Assembly: GCA_021299615.1 (NCBI GenBank)
Contig: JAJTHC010000093.1
Location: 1 to 12,989 of the forward strand
Source: Vampirovibrionales bacterium
GTDB taxonomy: Bacteria; Cyanobacteriota; Vampirovibrionia; Vampirovibrionales; JAJTHC01
Reading direction: 5' to 3'
Length of the DNA stretch: 12,989 nucleotides
In this document: in pieces, positions 6,235 to 12,989 of the stretch
How the letters are laid out: each line of letters opens with the position of its first letter
Numbering within the stretch: position 1 is the first letter of the stretch
Program-made: the position numbers and the translations under genes
The notes under the pieces: generated by a model
What the model was told of the DNA's origin: nothing
Database searches by the model: none
Seen by the model: only the letters and a program-made list of their open reading frames with translations

Positions 6235-7080
6235 TTATTGTAACAGAACTTTTAAATCTTGGGCATTTTTAATGATTTTACTGTAATTGTCTTTCACCGC
6301 TTGAGCTTCATGGTGATCATGGGAACTACCCATATTACTGCCTAGAATCTGCGGATGATGATAGGAACGAGTTTCCGCCGTTGCCATATCTTCTTGGCAC
6401 GATTGAATCAAGCGTTCTAACTTTTCGGCAAGATCATCCAAAGCTTGAGGCGTATATGTTTTGATAACAAATGTAACAAAATCAACTTGCGAAGGCGTCC
6501 ACGCATTTTTAGAAGACAAACGATTTACAACCTCTATAAAGAGCAATTGATATTTTTCAAACTGAAAAATATCGTCACGCAAGGCTAAAGCCACTTGGGC
6601 TTTAAAGTCATTCGGGACGCTTTCTTCAATAAAGGCACGTAAATTTTCAGCCAAGGACTTATGTAGGTGTAAACTCTTCATAAAACGCTCAGCAATCACA
6701 GCCGTCAAAGGCACCTGAAGCTCAATCCCCGAAGTCAGATGAAACGTTACCTGAAGCTTCAACGCTTCAATCGCCAAAGCCGATGCTTCAATCGCTTCTT
6801 TAGAATATGTATTCAACGCAAAAGGAGACGCAAACGCCAAACGTTGTTCGGCTTTCACCGTAAACTGTGGTGAAAACAAGAGATCTTGCTCGTATTCTTC
6901 AAGTTTCGCCAAGCCTTCTGCAAAAAATGATTGAATCTGCTCATCCGTTAAGCAAGCATAATGATCCGCCAATTGTGTGCGGAGTTGCTCACTCATGGTT
7001 TGAGGCTTGCTTAAAGCCAAAATAACAGCATTTTGCAAGGATTCAATAGAAGTAGATTCGATTGTATTCGTAGTCGTCAT
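6235..7080 (-). CDS. Unrecognised 281-aa helical cytoplasmic protein
   Basis: I do not recognise this protein. It looks almost entirely alpha-helical, rich in Leu, Ala, Glu and Gln, with no signal peptide and no transmembrane span. A histidine-rich patch near residues 237-258 (SYHHPQ and, further on, SSHDHHEAQ) precedes the C-terminal helix and could bind metal or be a flexible linker. The start is firm: AAGGAG lies 8 nt before the ATG. It is followed 33 bp later by the GmhB-like phosphatase and is separated from the PFOR beta gene by a strong terminator, so it probably begins a two-gene unit. No promoter is convincing in the ~30 bases available between terminator and ribosome binding site, so read-through from the PFOR operon is possible. 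Confidence 0.75.
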   Translation of the reverse strand: MTTTNTIESTSIESLQNAVILALSKPQTMSEQLRTQLADHYACLTDEQIQSFFAEGLAKLEEYEQDLLFSPQFTVKAEQRLAFASPFALNTYSKEAIEASALAIEALKLQVTFHLTSGIELQVPLTAVIAERFMKSLHLHKSLAENLRAFIEESVPNDFKAQVALALRDDIFQFEKYQLLFIEVVNRLSSKNAWTPSQVDFVTFVIKTYTPQALDDLAEKLERLIQSCQEDMATAETRSYHHPQILGSNMGSSHDHHEAQAVKDNYSKIIKNAQDLKVLLQ

Positions 7081-7110
7081 GGATGAAACTCCTTGATAAT
7101 TAGGAAAAGG

Positions 7111-7143
7111 AAATAAAGCAGGCTTGCGTAAAACAAGCCTGCT
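7111..7143 (-). terminator. Rho-independent terminator after PFOR beta
   Basis: GCAGGCTTG (7118-7126) pairs perfectly with CAAGCCTGC (7134-7142) around a 7-nt loop, with a further A-T pair at the base. On the minus strand the stem is followed by TTTATTT. It begins 15 bases after the stop of the PFOR beta gene. Confidence 0.85.
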
Positions 7144-7157
7144 GAATTAATGAAAGC

Positions 7158-8804
7158 TTAAACAGGCGTTGACAAGCTCTTCATAAAGTCTTCATTTGGG
7201 ATGCCTGCCAACTGTTGAATCAAACGCCAGTTTTCTAGGCGATCTTCCATCGCATTTAAAATACTTTGAGAATTAGGATTACCGTCTTTGTCAAAGTGCT
7301 TGCGGAAGCGACCTTCGGTTCTTGCCCAACTCAAGAAGTTGTATTCTTGGTCGTTGCCATCGGCGTCTTTTTCAATGACCCAATCACGATTCGGGGCAGG
7401 GTTACCTTCTAAGCTAATGCGTTGAGCCAAAGTCGCCCCCGCTTCAGGATCATAAATCATCAAGGGGAAGGCACGACTTTTCATCGCATTACGGGCTTGT
7501 GTTGCTGCCATGTCATCGGCGACACCATGTTCAGGTTGACACGTTGTGTAAACACTGATCACGGCAGGTCCATTATAGGCCAAGGCACGTTCAACGACTT
7601 TATAGAAGTGCGTCGTCAACGGTCCAATCGTTTGAGCCACATAGGTATTGGGGTGCATCAAAGCGATTTGTGCAATTTCTTTACGCTTTTCAGATTTCCC
7701 GCCTTTGCTCGAACCATGGGCCCCCATTTTGGATTCTTGAGCCGTGTACGATGCCGTCGATTGTTGACCGCCTGTGTTGGAATAGACTTGCGTATCCAAA
7801 ATCAAGACTTTCACATTCATGCCCGAAGCAAGCAAACGGCTCAAAGCATTCAAACCAATATCCAACATCGCACCGTCGCCACCGACGTTCCAGATCACCC
7901 AGTCTTCTTGACCTTGTTGATCCCAAAACGCACGGATGCCCATCGCATCAGCTGGGCCGTTTTCAAACAAAGAGTTCGTCCAAGGGGCCGCAAAAGGATT
8001 GTAAGGATAAGTAGATCCATACACGGTGTTACAACCTGTCGAAGCGACAATACCGTAACGATCACCCACTTTTTCATGCGTCATCGCAAAGACTTGACGC
8101 AAAACAGATGCTTCACCGCAACCCATGCAAGAGCCTGCTCCACCCGCATACTGGCGAATCGCCGCAGGTTTCAACATAATATCACGCTTGTCTTTCGCAT
8201 TAATGTGCGTTAATGGAGACGCAGGCAAAGAGCGATAAAAACCAAAGTCACTTAAGTATTGAGGCAAGTTGTCAGGTGTTTTCTTGACCATTTTCAAGGC
8301 ATCGTGATCGCCACAAACCGCCACACACTCGCCACATCCCTTACACTTGGTAGGGTCGATAAAGATACCGAACATACCACCTGCAGGGTTGTTTTCAGGA
8401 TCTTTCTCATGCTTCTTTTGAAACGCCGTGTGATACTTACGGGTTTCGCTGAACTGCTGACGCACGTGAGCCTTGTATTCTTCATCTTGAATACCAGCCA
8501 AGGCTTCTTCAAGGGTGTCAGGCATGACGACCTTGCCTAAAATGGCGGTATCAGGGCAATTGGTGACGCAATCCATACAACCGACGCAGTTTTCACTGTT
8601 GAGCTGAGGGAGTTCAGGGGCGATATAACTAAAGTCACGACTAGCGCCTGTCGATGCTGGCAAAATGGATTTCGCCACAAACTCGTCGGCAGCGAGGGAT
8701 GAGCCTCCGCCGTTGTTGTAAGCGTCTAGGACTTCTTGGGCTCGGACGCCGTCGTACCAAGCAGGGAATTTTTGAGTATTGGACTCATTTGTTGCGGTCA
8801 TCAT
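7158..8804 (-). CDS. porB: Pyruvate:ferredoxin oxidoreductase, ferredoxin plus TPP-binding (beta) part
   Basis: A 548-aa subunit equivalent to domains V and VI of single-chain PFOR. Two 4Fe-4S motifs are complete: C73, C76, C79, C83 and C154, C157, C160, C164. The thiamine-diphosphate part follows: CMGCGE (C226, C229), C258 in STGCN and C422 fit the four ligands of the proximal cluster. GGDGAMLDIG (308-317) and SNTGGQ (342-347) bind the diphosphate and Mg. The enzyme oxidatively decarboxylates a 2-oxoacid, most likely pyruvate, to acyl-CoA and reduces ferredoxin in the cytoplasm. GAGG about 10 nt upstream supports the first of two adjacent ATGs. It lies 82 bp after the alpha/gamma gene and ends at a strong terminator, so the two form one operon. 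Typical PFOR is one chain of about 1,200 residues; 684 + 548 gives the same total, so this is a split arrangement. Confidence 0.93.
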   Translation of the reverse strand: MMTATNESNTQKFPAWYDGVRAQEVLDAYNNGGGSSLAADEFVAKSILPASTGASRDFSYIAPELPQLNSENCVGCMDCVTNCPDTAILGKVVMPDTLEEALAGIQDEEYKAHVRQQFSETRKYHTAFQKKHEKDPENNPAGGMFGIFIDPTKCKGCGECVAVCGDHDALKMVKKTPDNLPQYLSDFGFYRSLPASPLTHINAKDKRDIMLKPAAIRQYAGGAGSCMGCGEASVLRQVFAMTHEKVGDRYGIVASTGCNTVYGSTYPYNPFAAPWTNSLFENGPADAMGIRAFWDQQGQEDWVIWNVGGDGAMLDIGLNALSRLLASGMNVKVLILDTQVYSNTGGQQSTASYTAQESKMGAHGSSKGGKSEKRKEIAQIALMHPNTYVAQTIGPLTTHFYKVVERALAYNGPAVISVYTTCQPEHGVADDMAATQARNAMKSRAFPLMIYDPEAGATLAQRISLEGNPAPNRDWVIEKDADGNDQEYNFLSWARTEGRFRKHFDKDGNPNSQSILNAMEDRLENWRLIQQLAGIPNEDFMKSLSTPV

Positions 8805-8856
8805 TTGGGAAGAACCTCATTTATTTAATGTAATAAAGCTTTTTATAAGTTAGAGA

Positions 8857-8877
8857 GGGGGAATCAGACATTCCCCC
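8857..8877. other. Intercistronic hairpin between the two PFOR genes
   Basis: GGGGGAA (8857-8863) and TTCCCCC (8871-8877) form a GC-rich 7-bp stem with a 7-nt loop, starting 9 bases after the stop of the alpha/gamma gene. No T run follows on the minus strand, so it is not a standard terminator. It may stabilise the upstream mRNA or attenuate downstream expression. Confidence 0.55.
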
Positions 8878-8886
8878 TGCATCGAT

Positions 8887-10941
8887 TTAGATAAAGAAGG
8901 CGTTGGTATCTTTACCCTTAGCGTCCCATTCAGTACGCCCACGCTCAATATCTTCAGGCGTCATCGTGTCCATAATTTCACGGCTTACTTCAAAGACCTG
9001 CTTGTAGCCACGAATTACGGCATTCAAGTTGTCTTCAACCACACGATCACCTTTGCGTCCGAAGTACTTTTTAATCGGCTTACGCACGGCATCAAAGAGT
9101 TCATCATCCGACAAACCTGCTTCGTCTTTAAACGGTGTGAGCTTCAAGAAGACCCCAAGCAATACAATCCCTTGGAAACGTTGAATCAAGGATTCATCAT
9201 GTGTACAGGCTTCACGAGCGATACGGATTGTATCCACCCCAAAGAGCTTGATATTTTCTTTGCGGATGACATATTTCGCCCAAATCGGAAGACTTTCCCA
9301 CAAGGCTTTAGGATCTTCAACAGGCGTATGCTGGAAGAGCATGCCGCCTTCTTGCAAGCCAACAAGCGGGTTACCCATCGCCCAAGTCGTTGGATCCATC
9401 AACGGCACAAACTCAACTTGTTGTAATTCGCTGTGCGTTCCGATTTTGCCAATTTTCGTACAGGTTAAGTACGTATTGGTCGGCAAGCCCTTCTTTTCAG
9501 AACCGTATTTTGGCGACGCTTGAACACGCAAACCAAAGACATCACCCAAAATCGTGGCGATAATTTTGTTTGTGGTAACCGAACCGTAGCCTCCGACGGA
9601 GTGACCACGAATACTGAAGGCACCTTCAGGGCGAACATCAGGCTCTTTTTCGACGAACAACGCCGTTGGGTGATCAATCCCCAAACTAAAGAAGCGACGA
9701 CCTTCATCAATCATGTTCTGCACAACCGCCACCATGTGACCAGGGGTTACATCACGACTGCCCAAACCTGCCACACCACGATAAACCGTAGGAATGCGAG
9801 TAATGGTTGGATAGCCCTCTTCGCCGATCATCGCATTGGCAAACGCCGCTTTGATTTCAGCCGCAAGGGGATTGTCTCCACCTAAAGGAATATCCAAACG
9901 CTCAATAACGGCAAAGGCCTTGACGTTTTTAAGGGCTTCCACAATTTCAGCACCTGGGAAGGGGCGGTAGCTGGTAATGGCTATAGAACCTGCCTTCATA
10001 CCCAAAGAACGCATGTAATCGACGGTACATTGAGCTGTTTCAGCAGAAGAACCGAGTGCCACAATGGCGTATTCAGCATCTTCCATTTGATGCGTTTGAA
10101 TAAAGTCATATTGACGACCTGTCAATGCCGCATAATCATCAAAGGCTTGACGCAAAGCAGGTTTGACCAAGTCATAATAGTAACGTTGAGCAATTTTACC
10201 GCTCATGTAAGCGTCTTGGTTTTGAACCACACCACTCATTAAAGGGGTGTCAGGATGGAATAAGGTGCGAACCATCTCACGAGGGTCACCCATATATTCC
10301 TTCACCAATTCAGGTTCAGGGAACAAGACATTTTCGATCGTGTGCGTCGTCAAGAAGCCGTCTTGAATGTTCATAAACGGCGTCTGAGAGGCTTCCGCTG
10401 CCTTACGAGAAATCAACGAAAGATCGCCCGCTTCTTGAGCGTTTTGAGCAAACAACATACCCCAGCCCACATCCGTCACACCAAAGACATCATCATGCCC
10501 TGCGTGAACGTTCAAAGAGTGAGACGTTAAGGCTCTCGCTCCAATTTCAAAAACCATTGGCAAACGCTTGCCTGAAATCGTGTAAAGCACCTCTTTCATC
10601 AAGATTAAGCCTTGACCCGAGGTAAAGTTCACGACTCGACCGCCAGCAACTGCAAAGCCTTCGCAGGCAGACGCAGCGGAGTGTTCGGATTCAGCTTGTA
10701 CCCACGCCAAAGGCGTTCCCCAAACGTTTTTCATGCCGTTGGCATGATTCAACTGGTATGCCACACCCATGGCGGTAGATGGTGTAATTGGGTAAGCACA
10801 GCCACCATCGCAAGCGAGGCTACTGGTGTGAACCACCATGCCTGCTCCGTCGGCGGTGCCGGGGATACCCGGATATTTCACAGGATGTTCTGGGACAAGA
10901 CCCAAGGGCTGATCATTTCGAGCAACATGCTGAACTGCCAT
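8887..10941 (-). CDS. porA: Pyruvate:ferredoxin oxidoreductase, alpha plus gamma part
   Basis: A 684-aa subunit matching domains I to III of PFOR. The pyrimidine-binding/alpha part has AYPITPST (49-56), ESEHSA (84-89), TSGQGL (107-112) and GARALTSHSLNVHAGHDD with R136 in the position of the substrate-carboxylate arginine. The domain II core follows (about 290-410). The gamma part begins near 440 with IRGHSVGGYGSVTTNK and runs to about 650. Two places differ from the common NifJ form as I recall it: the SIFGDHSDV stretch reads NVHAGHDDV, and DGFRTSH reads DGFLTTH (194-200). Pyruvate is still the best substrate guess, but another 2-oxoacid is possible. GGAGG at a 9-nt spacing fixes the ATG. It is the first gene of the PFOR operon. 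Confidence 0.92.
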   Translation of the reverse strand: MAVQHVARNDQPLGLVPEHPVKYPGIPGTADGAGMVVHTSSLACDGGCAYPITPSTAMGVAYQLNHANGMKNVWGTPLAWVQAESEHSAASACEGFAVAGGRVVNFTSGQGLILMKEVLYTISGKRLPMVFEIGARALTSHSLNVHAGHDDVFGVTDVGWGMLFAQNAQEAGDLSLISRKAAEASQTPFMNIQDGFLTTHTIENVLFPEPELVKEYMGDPREMVRTLFHPDTPLMSGVVQNQDAYMSGKIAQRYYYDLVKPALRQAFDDYAALTGRQYDFIQTHQMEDAEYAIVALGSSAETAQCTVDYMRSLGMKAGSIAITSYRPFPGAEIVEALKNVKAFAVIERLDIPLGGDNPLAAEIKAAFANAMIGEEGYPTITRIPTVYRGVAGLGSRDVTPGHMVAVVQNMIDEGRRFFSLGIDHPTALFVEKEPDVRPEGAFSIRGHSVGGYGSVTTNKIIATILGDVFGLRVQASPKYGSEKKGLPTNTYLTCTKIGKIGTHSELQQVEFVPLMDPTTWAMGNPLVGLQEGGMLFQHTPVEDPKALWESLPIWAKYVIRKENIKLFGVDTIRIAREACTHDESLIQRFQGIVLLGVFLKLTPFKDEAGLSDDELFDAVRKPIKKYFGRKGDRVVEDNLNAVIRGYKQVFEVSREIMDTMTPEDIERGRTEWDAKGKDTNAFFI

Positions 10942-10965
10942 GCGTTCAAACCTCCAAGACTATTG

Positions 10966-10995
10966 GTAATAAGGAATAAATATGTTAAAAGTCAA
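10966..10995 (-). promoter_or_regulatory. Candidate promoter of the PFOR operon
   Basis: On the minus strand TTGACT (complement of 10990-10995), 18 bp and TATTAC (10966-10971) are seen. The -35 is good (5/6) and the -10 is weak. The start would lie near 10959, leaving a leader of about 18 nt that just holds the GGAGG ribosome binding site. Confidence 0.4.
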
Positions 10996-11034
10996 ACCAT
11001 TATTTGAGTATCACACACAAAAAGAATCATGTAT

Positions 11035-11049
11035 TTGTTTAGTAAACAA
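11035..11049. promoter_or_regulatory. Perfect 15-bp palindrome upstream of the PFOR operon, possible operator
   Basis: TTGTTTAGTAAACAA is two 7-base arms around one central base, about 40 bp upstream of the candidate -35 box. Its size and symmetry fit a dimeric regulator site. It loosely resembles redox-regulator sites of the TTG...CAA type, but the spacing differs from the classical Rex and FNR consensus, so no regulator is assigned. Confidence 0.4.
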
Positions 11050-11106
11050 TTACATCGTAGTTTTACATGTTCTCATTATTTCAGAAACATTCTAAAAAAG
11101 CAAACA

Positions 11107-11131
11107 CTACTATAAAAAGCTTTTGTAGTAG
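11107..11131. terminator. Second hairpin between mlaE and the PFOR operon
   Basis: A near-perfect 25-base palindrome: arms CTACTA (11107-11112) and TAGTAG (11126-11131), a T-G pair, then AAAA/TTTT inside. On the minus strand it is followed a few bases later by GTTTGCTTTTTT. It may act as a back-up terminator for mlaE or as a protein-binding site upstream of porA. Confidence 0.4.
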
Positions 11132-11148
11132 GAATTTCATCCGTCCGC

Positions 11149-11185
11149 AAAAATACCAATTCTTAGATGGAATAGCATTTGGTAT
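11149..11185 (-). terminator. Rho-independent terminator overlapping the mlaE stop codon
   Basis: ATACCAA (11153-11159) pairs with TTGGTAT (11179-11185), with an inner TTC/GAA pair separated by a bulge; TTTTT (complement of 11149-11153) follows on the minus strand. The stem begins inside the TAA stop codon of mlaE. Confidence 0.65.
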
Positions 11186-11967
11186 TAACTCAAGGTTCTA
11201 AAAATCCAAGTCAAACCCAAGTCTGCTAGCAAAACCGTCACCGAAACCCAAACGGCGGTTTTCATCGCAGCCAAGCCCACATCTCGAGAGCCACCTTTTG
11301 CCGTCATGCCGTACTGCACACTCACCATGCCGAGTAAAACACCAAACACCAAACCTTTAACCATCATTTGCCCCAAGTCGTTTGGCTTCAAATAATTATA
11401 AATAGACGTCATAAAAAAACTGTAGTGCATATCAACATCCATTTTAGCCACGACCATACCACTAATAATAGCGGTTGTTGCCGCAATAATTGAAAGCAAA
11501 GGGGTCATCAATAAACATGCCAATACTCTAGGAAGCACTAAATAGCGACTGGGGCAAACCTGCAGGACTTTCATGGCATCCACTTGATCGCTAATGCTCA
11601 TGTGAGCCAACTCACTGGCGATCGCCGTGCCGTTTCGAGCCGTTAATGCCAACGCCGTAAAGATCGGAGCAATTTCTCGCACCGTCGCCAAAGCGACTAA
11701 CGCCCCCACATAAGCATCCCCCCCTGAAGAGCCAAGGTTGTGACATAGCTGAAGCGAGAGTACGCCTCCCCCAATCATAGCGAGAATCACCACCATAGGA
11801 ATGGATTCCACCCCCACACGAGCCGCCTGCTCAAAGCTGGCTTGCCAGCGAATGCGTCCTTGGGGTACCCATTTTAGGGCATCAAAATAAATCATCACCG
11901 CTTGCCCGATTCTAAAAATCAGACGAGTGGGTACTTCAAATAAAATATGTTGAGCAATTGAAAACAT
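11185..11967 (-). CDS. mlaE: MlaE-type ABC transporter permease (outer-membrane lipid asymmetry / retrograde phospholipid transport)
   Basis: A 260-aa integral inner-membrane permease of the MlaE/TGD1 family, near the usual length. Hydrophobic segments lie at about 52-75, 88-108, 142-172, 202-222 and 236-256. The family signature is clear: VREIAPIFTALALTARNGTAIASELAHMSISDQVDAMKVL (about 95-134) matches the conserved R.G..IA.ELG.M...EQIDA loop that contacts the ATPase. A GG..DVGLA..KTAVW segment near the C-terminus also fits. In the family it works with an ATPase (MlaF) and an MCE protein (MlaD); neither is in this window. It is a single-gene unit with its own promoter and terminator. The only SD-like sequence, GGAG, lies 2 nt from the ATG, too close to be normal. 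Confidence 0.93.
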   Translation of the reverse strand: MFSIAQHILFEVPTRLIFRIGQAVMIYFDALKWVPQGRIRWQASFEQAARVGVESIPMVVILAMIGGGVLSLQLCHNLGSSGGDAYVGALVALATVREIAPIFTALALTARNGTAIASELAHMSISDQVDAMKVLQVCPSRYLVLPRVLACLLMTPLLSIIAATTAIISGMVVAKMDVDMHYSFFMTSIYNYLKPNDLGQMMVKGLVFGVLLGMVSVQYGMTAKGGSRDVGLAAMKTAVWVSVTVLLADLGLTWIFRTLS

Positions 11968-11973
11968 AACTCC

Positions 11974-12002
11974 ATTCTAGCACTAAGCGATACCTAGCAC
12001 AA
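11974..12002 (-). promoter_or_regulatory. Promoter of mlaE, possibly giving a leaderless transcript
   Basis: On the minus strand TTGTGC (complement of 11997-12002), exactly 17 bp and TAGAAT (11974-11979) are seen, with TGC just before the -10 box. Only 6 bases separate the -10 box from the ATG, so transcription would begin at or next to the start codon. Confidence 0.45.
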
Positions 12003-12093
12003 GAACAGACCTAAACGGGTTTTATGCTTTTGGAACATCATTTTTTAGAACAATCTGCAAAAACTCAATTTTTAACACAAAGGACACGACGCC

Positions 12094-12543
12094 ATGGTTT
12101 TTGGTGCCTTACAACCTTCGCAAACCGCCAATGATTACTGGCTTCGCTCTAGCCCGAAGTATAATCAGGAATTTGGTTTGAACATTGAGCAAGGCAACTT
12201 AACCACCAGCAGTAGCGTCAACCAATTATTGCAAGAAGCCAATTCAATCGAATCCTACGGCATCGTACCTACGGCAATCACTCTTTCGGGGGCAGATCCT
12301 CGCACGATTCGTTCTTTTGATCGCTCGGCGTATTCTCACAATCCTGGTGACTTAGGCAGTACACAGCTTTCCCCTATGGGGCAAGCCTTGTTTAACGTGA
12401 GTAACGCTCCCTTGTTTCCGCAAAAACAGTTCGAACCCACAGGCTACGTCACAGCAGGAGACGTCTATTCCGCCCCGTTTAACTTGGCACCTGCCGCCAC
12501 GAACGGCATTCCCACAGGCTTTCAAAGCCAGTGGTTTGTTTAA
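12094..12543 (+). CDS. Unrecognised 149-aa protein
   Basis: I do not recognise this protein. It starts MVFGALQPSQ, has no signal peptide or hydrophobic span, and is rich in Ser, Asn, Gln, Pro and Gly, with an aromatic-containing C-terminus ending QSQWFV. The composition suggests a largely extended or disordered protein. The ATG is preceded by AAAGGA at about 9 nt. It is transcribed away from mlaE; no convincing plus-strand promoter stands out in 11968-12093. The next gene begins 45 bp after its stop with a clear ribosome binding site, and both proteins share a Gln/Pro/Thr-leaning composition, so they are probably co-transcribed and may act together. A minus-strand frame overlaps its end (12352-12783) but has no coding support. 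Confidence 0.7.
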   Translation: MVFGALQPSQTANDYWLRSSPKYNQEFGLNIEQGNLTTSSSVNQLLQEANSIESYGIVPTAITLSGADPRTIRSFDRSAYSHNPGDLGSTQLSPMGQALFNVSNAPLFPQKQFEPTGYVTAGDVYSAPFNLAPAATNGIPTGFQSQWFV

Positions 12544-12588
12544 GACCATCAACACCAATTTTAAAAGCACAATCTGAAGGACAATTCC

Positions 12589-12989
12589 ATGACTACGATA
12601 CAACCCAATTATAATTATATGACACAGCAACCCATACAAACCGTGGCTCCTACGGCGGGTACGCCAAATAATATGGTGAATCCTAATCAACCGCAAACGA
12701 CATACACCCAACAGCCTGTACAGCAACAGGTTGTGAATACGACGGATCCTGCTCAGCTTCAGCAGATACAACAGAGGCAACAACAGCTACAACAACAATA
12801 TGTGGGTCAAATCCCGCAAACAACGCCTCAACAGCAGACAAGCACGGCTCCTCAGTATGACGTGTCAACACCAAGTTCCATTAACAGGATGGTGCAAGAC
12901 TTTTCAAACGAAGCCAATGACTTAATTACCAAAACAAACGTGCCTCCAGCCCCACAACAAATTCAACAACCCGTCCAACAGACAACGAC
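12589..12989 (+). CDS. Gln/Pro/Thr-rich low-complexity protein, 3' end outside the window
   Basis: The ATG at 12589 has GAAGGA 7 nt upstream, and the frame is open for 133 codons to the window edge. The protein starts MTTIQPNYNY and is dominated by Gln, Pro, Thr, Asn and Val, with runs such as QQIQQRQQQLQQQY (about 58-71). A less biased segment, SSINRMVQDFSNEANDLITK (about 97-116), looks like an amphipathic helix, followed by more Pro/Gln repeats. No signal peptide or membrane span is visible. Such Q-rich regions are typical of disordered linkers, adhesive or scaffold proteins and aggregation-prone segments. The function cannot be given, because the C-terminal part, where a folded domain may lie, is missing. 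Confidence 0.72.
   Translation, partial: MTTIQPNYNYMTQQPIQTVAPTAGTPNNMVNPNQPQTTYTQQPVQQQVVNTTDPAQLQQIQQRQQQLQQQYVGQIPQTTPQQQTSTAPQYDVSTPSSINRMVQDFSNEANDLITKTNVPPAPQQIQQPVQQTT

Noticed and set aside
7422..8213. A 263-codon plus-strand open frame antisense to PFOR beta
   Set aside because: It lies wholly inside a strongly supported gene with complete Fe-S and TPP motifs, and its own translation is rich in Arg, His and Cys with no recognisable domain, as expected of an antisense shadow.
12352..12783. A 143-codon minus-strand open frame at the right side
   Set aside because: It is antisense to two plus-strand genes with good ribosome binding sites. Its Leu/Arg/Ile-rich translation is what the complement of Gln-rich codons would give.

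Overview
The window reads as chromosomal DNA from a diderm (outer-membrane) bacterium with an anaerobic or oxygen-limited carbon metabolism. The pointers are a pyruvate:ferredoxin oxidoreductase pair, a lone MlaE-type outer-membrane lipid permease and a GmhB-type heptose-bisphosphate phosphatase. The genetic code is standard, ribosome binding sites are purine rich, and most genes sit near 45-55% GC. I cannot name the organism. A non-photosynthetic relative of Cyanobacteria (Vampirovibrionia/Melainabacteria) is one low-confidence possibility. There are no rRNA or tRNA genes, CRISPR arrays or recognisable transposases.

Left region (1-2411). The first 40 bases hold the start of a minus-strand gene that leaves the window. 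Next come two tandem minus-strand paralogues (150-896 and 1241-1984) of unknown function. Each has its own 134-bp leader, identical in both copies, and its own identical terminator. The leader and the first ~30 codons are almost invariant, but the rest of each gene is strongly divergent and AT rich, so the pair looks like constant-end, variable-body cassettes. A REP-like palindrome (1064-1144) lies between the units, and a run of hairpins (about 2141-2384) lies beyond the second.

Centre-left (2412-5577). A soluble histidine kinase (4167-5327) is followed 78 bp later by a regulator that reads as degenerate receiver, degenerate GGDEF, intact receiver. A good extended -10 promoter precedes the kinase. 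Together they look like one signalling operon.

Centre (5578-10995). Reading leftward: PFOR alpha/gamma (8887-10941), PFOR beta with ferredoxin domain (7158-8804), a terminator, an unrecognised helical 281-residue protein (6235-7080), then the GmhB-like phosphatase (5578-6201). The two PFOR genes together equal a single-chain PFOR split in two; they would oxidise a 2-oxoacid, most likely pyruvate, to acyl-CoA with reduction of ferredoxin. A perfect 15-bp palindrome upstream may be an operator.

Right region (10996-12989). Two terminator-like hairpins lie downstream of mlaE, which is a single-gene unit with a promoter placed so close to its ATG that the transcript may be leaderless. Divergent from it, on the plus strand, are an unrecognised 149-residue protein and a Gln/Pro/Thr-rich protein that runs off the window.
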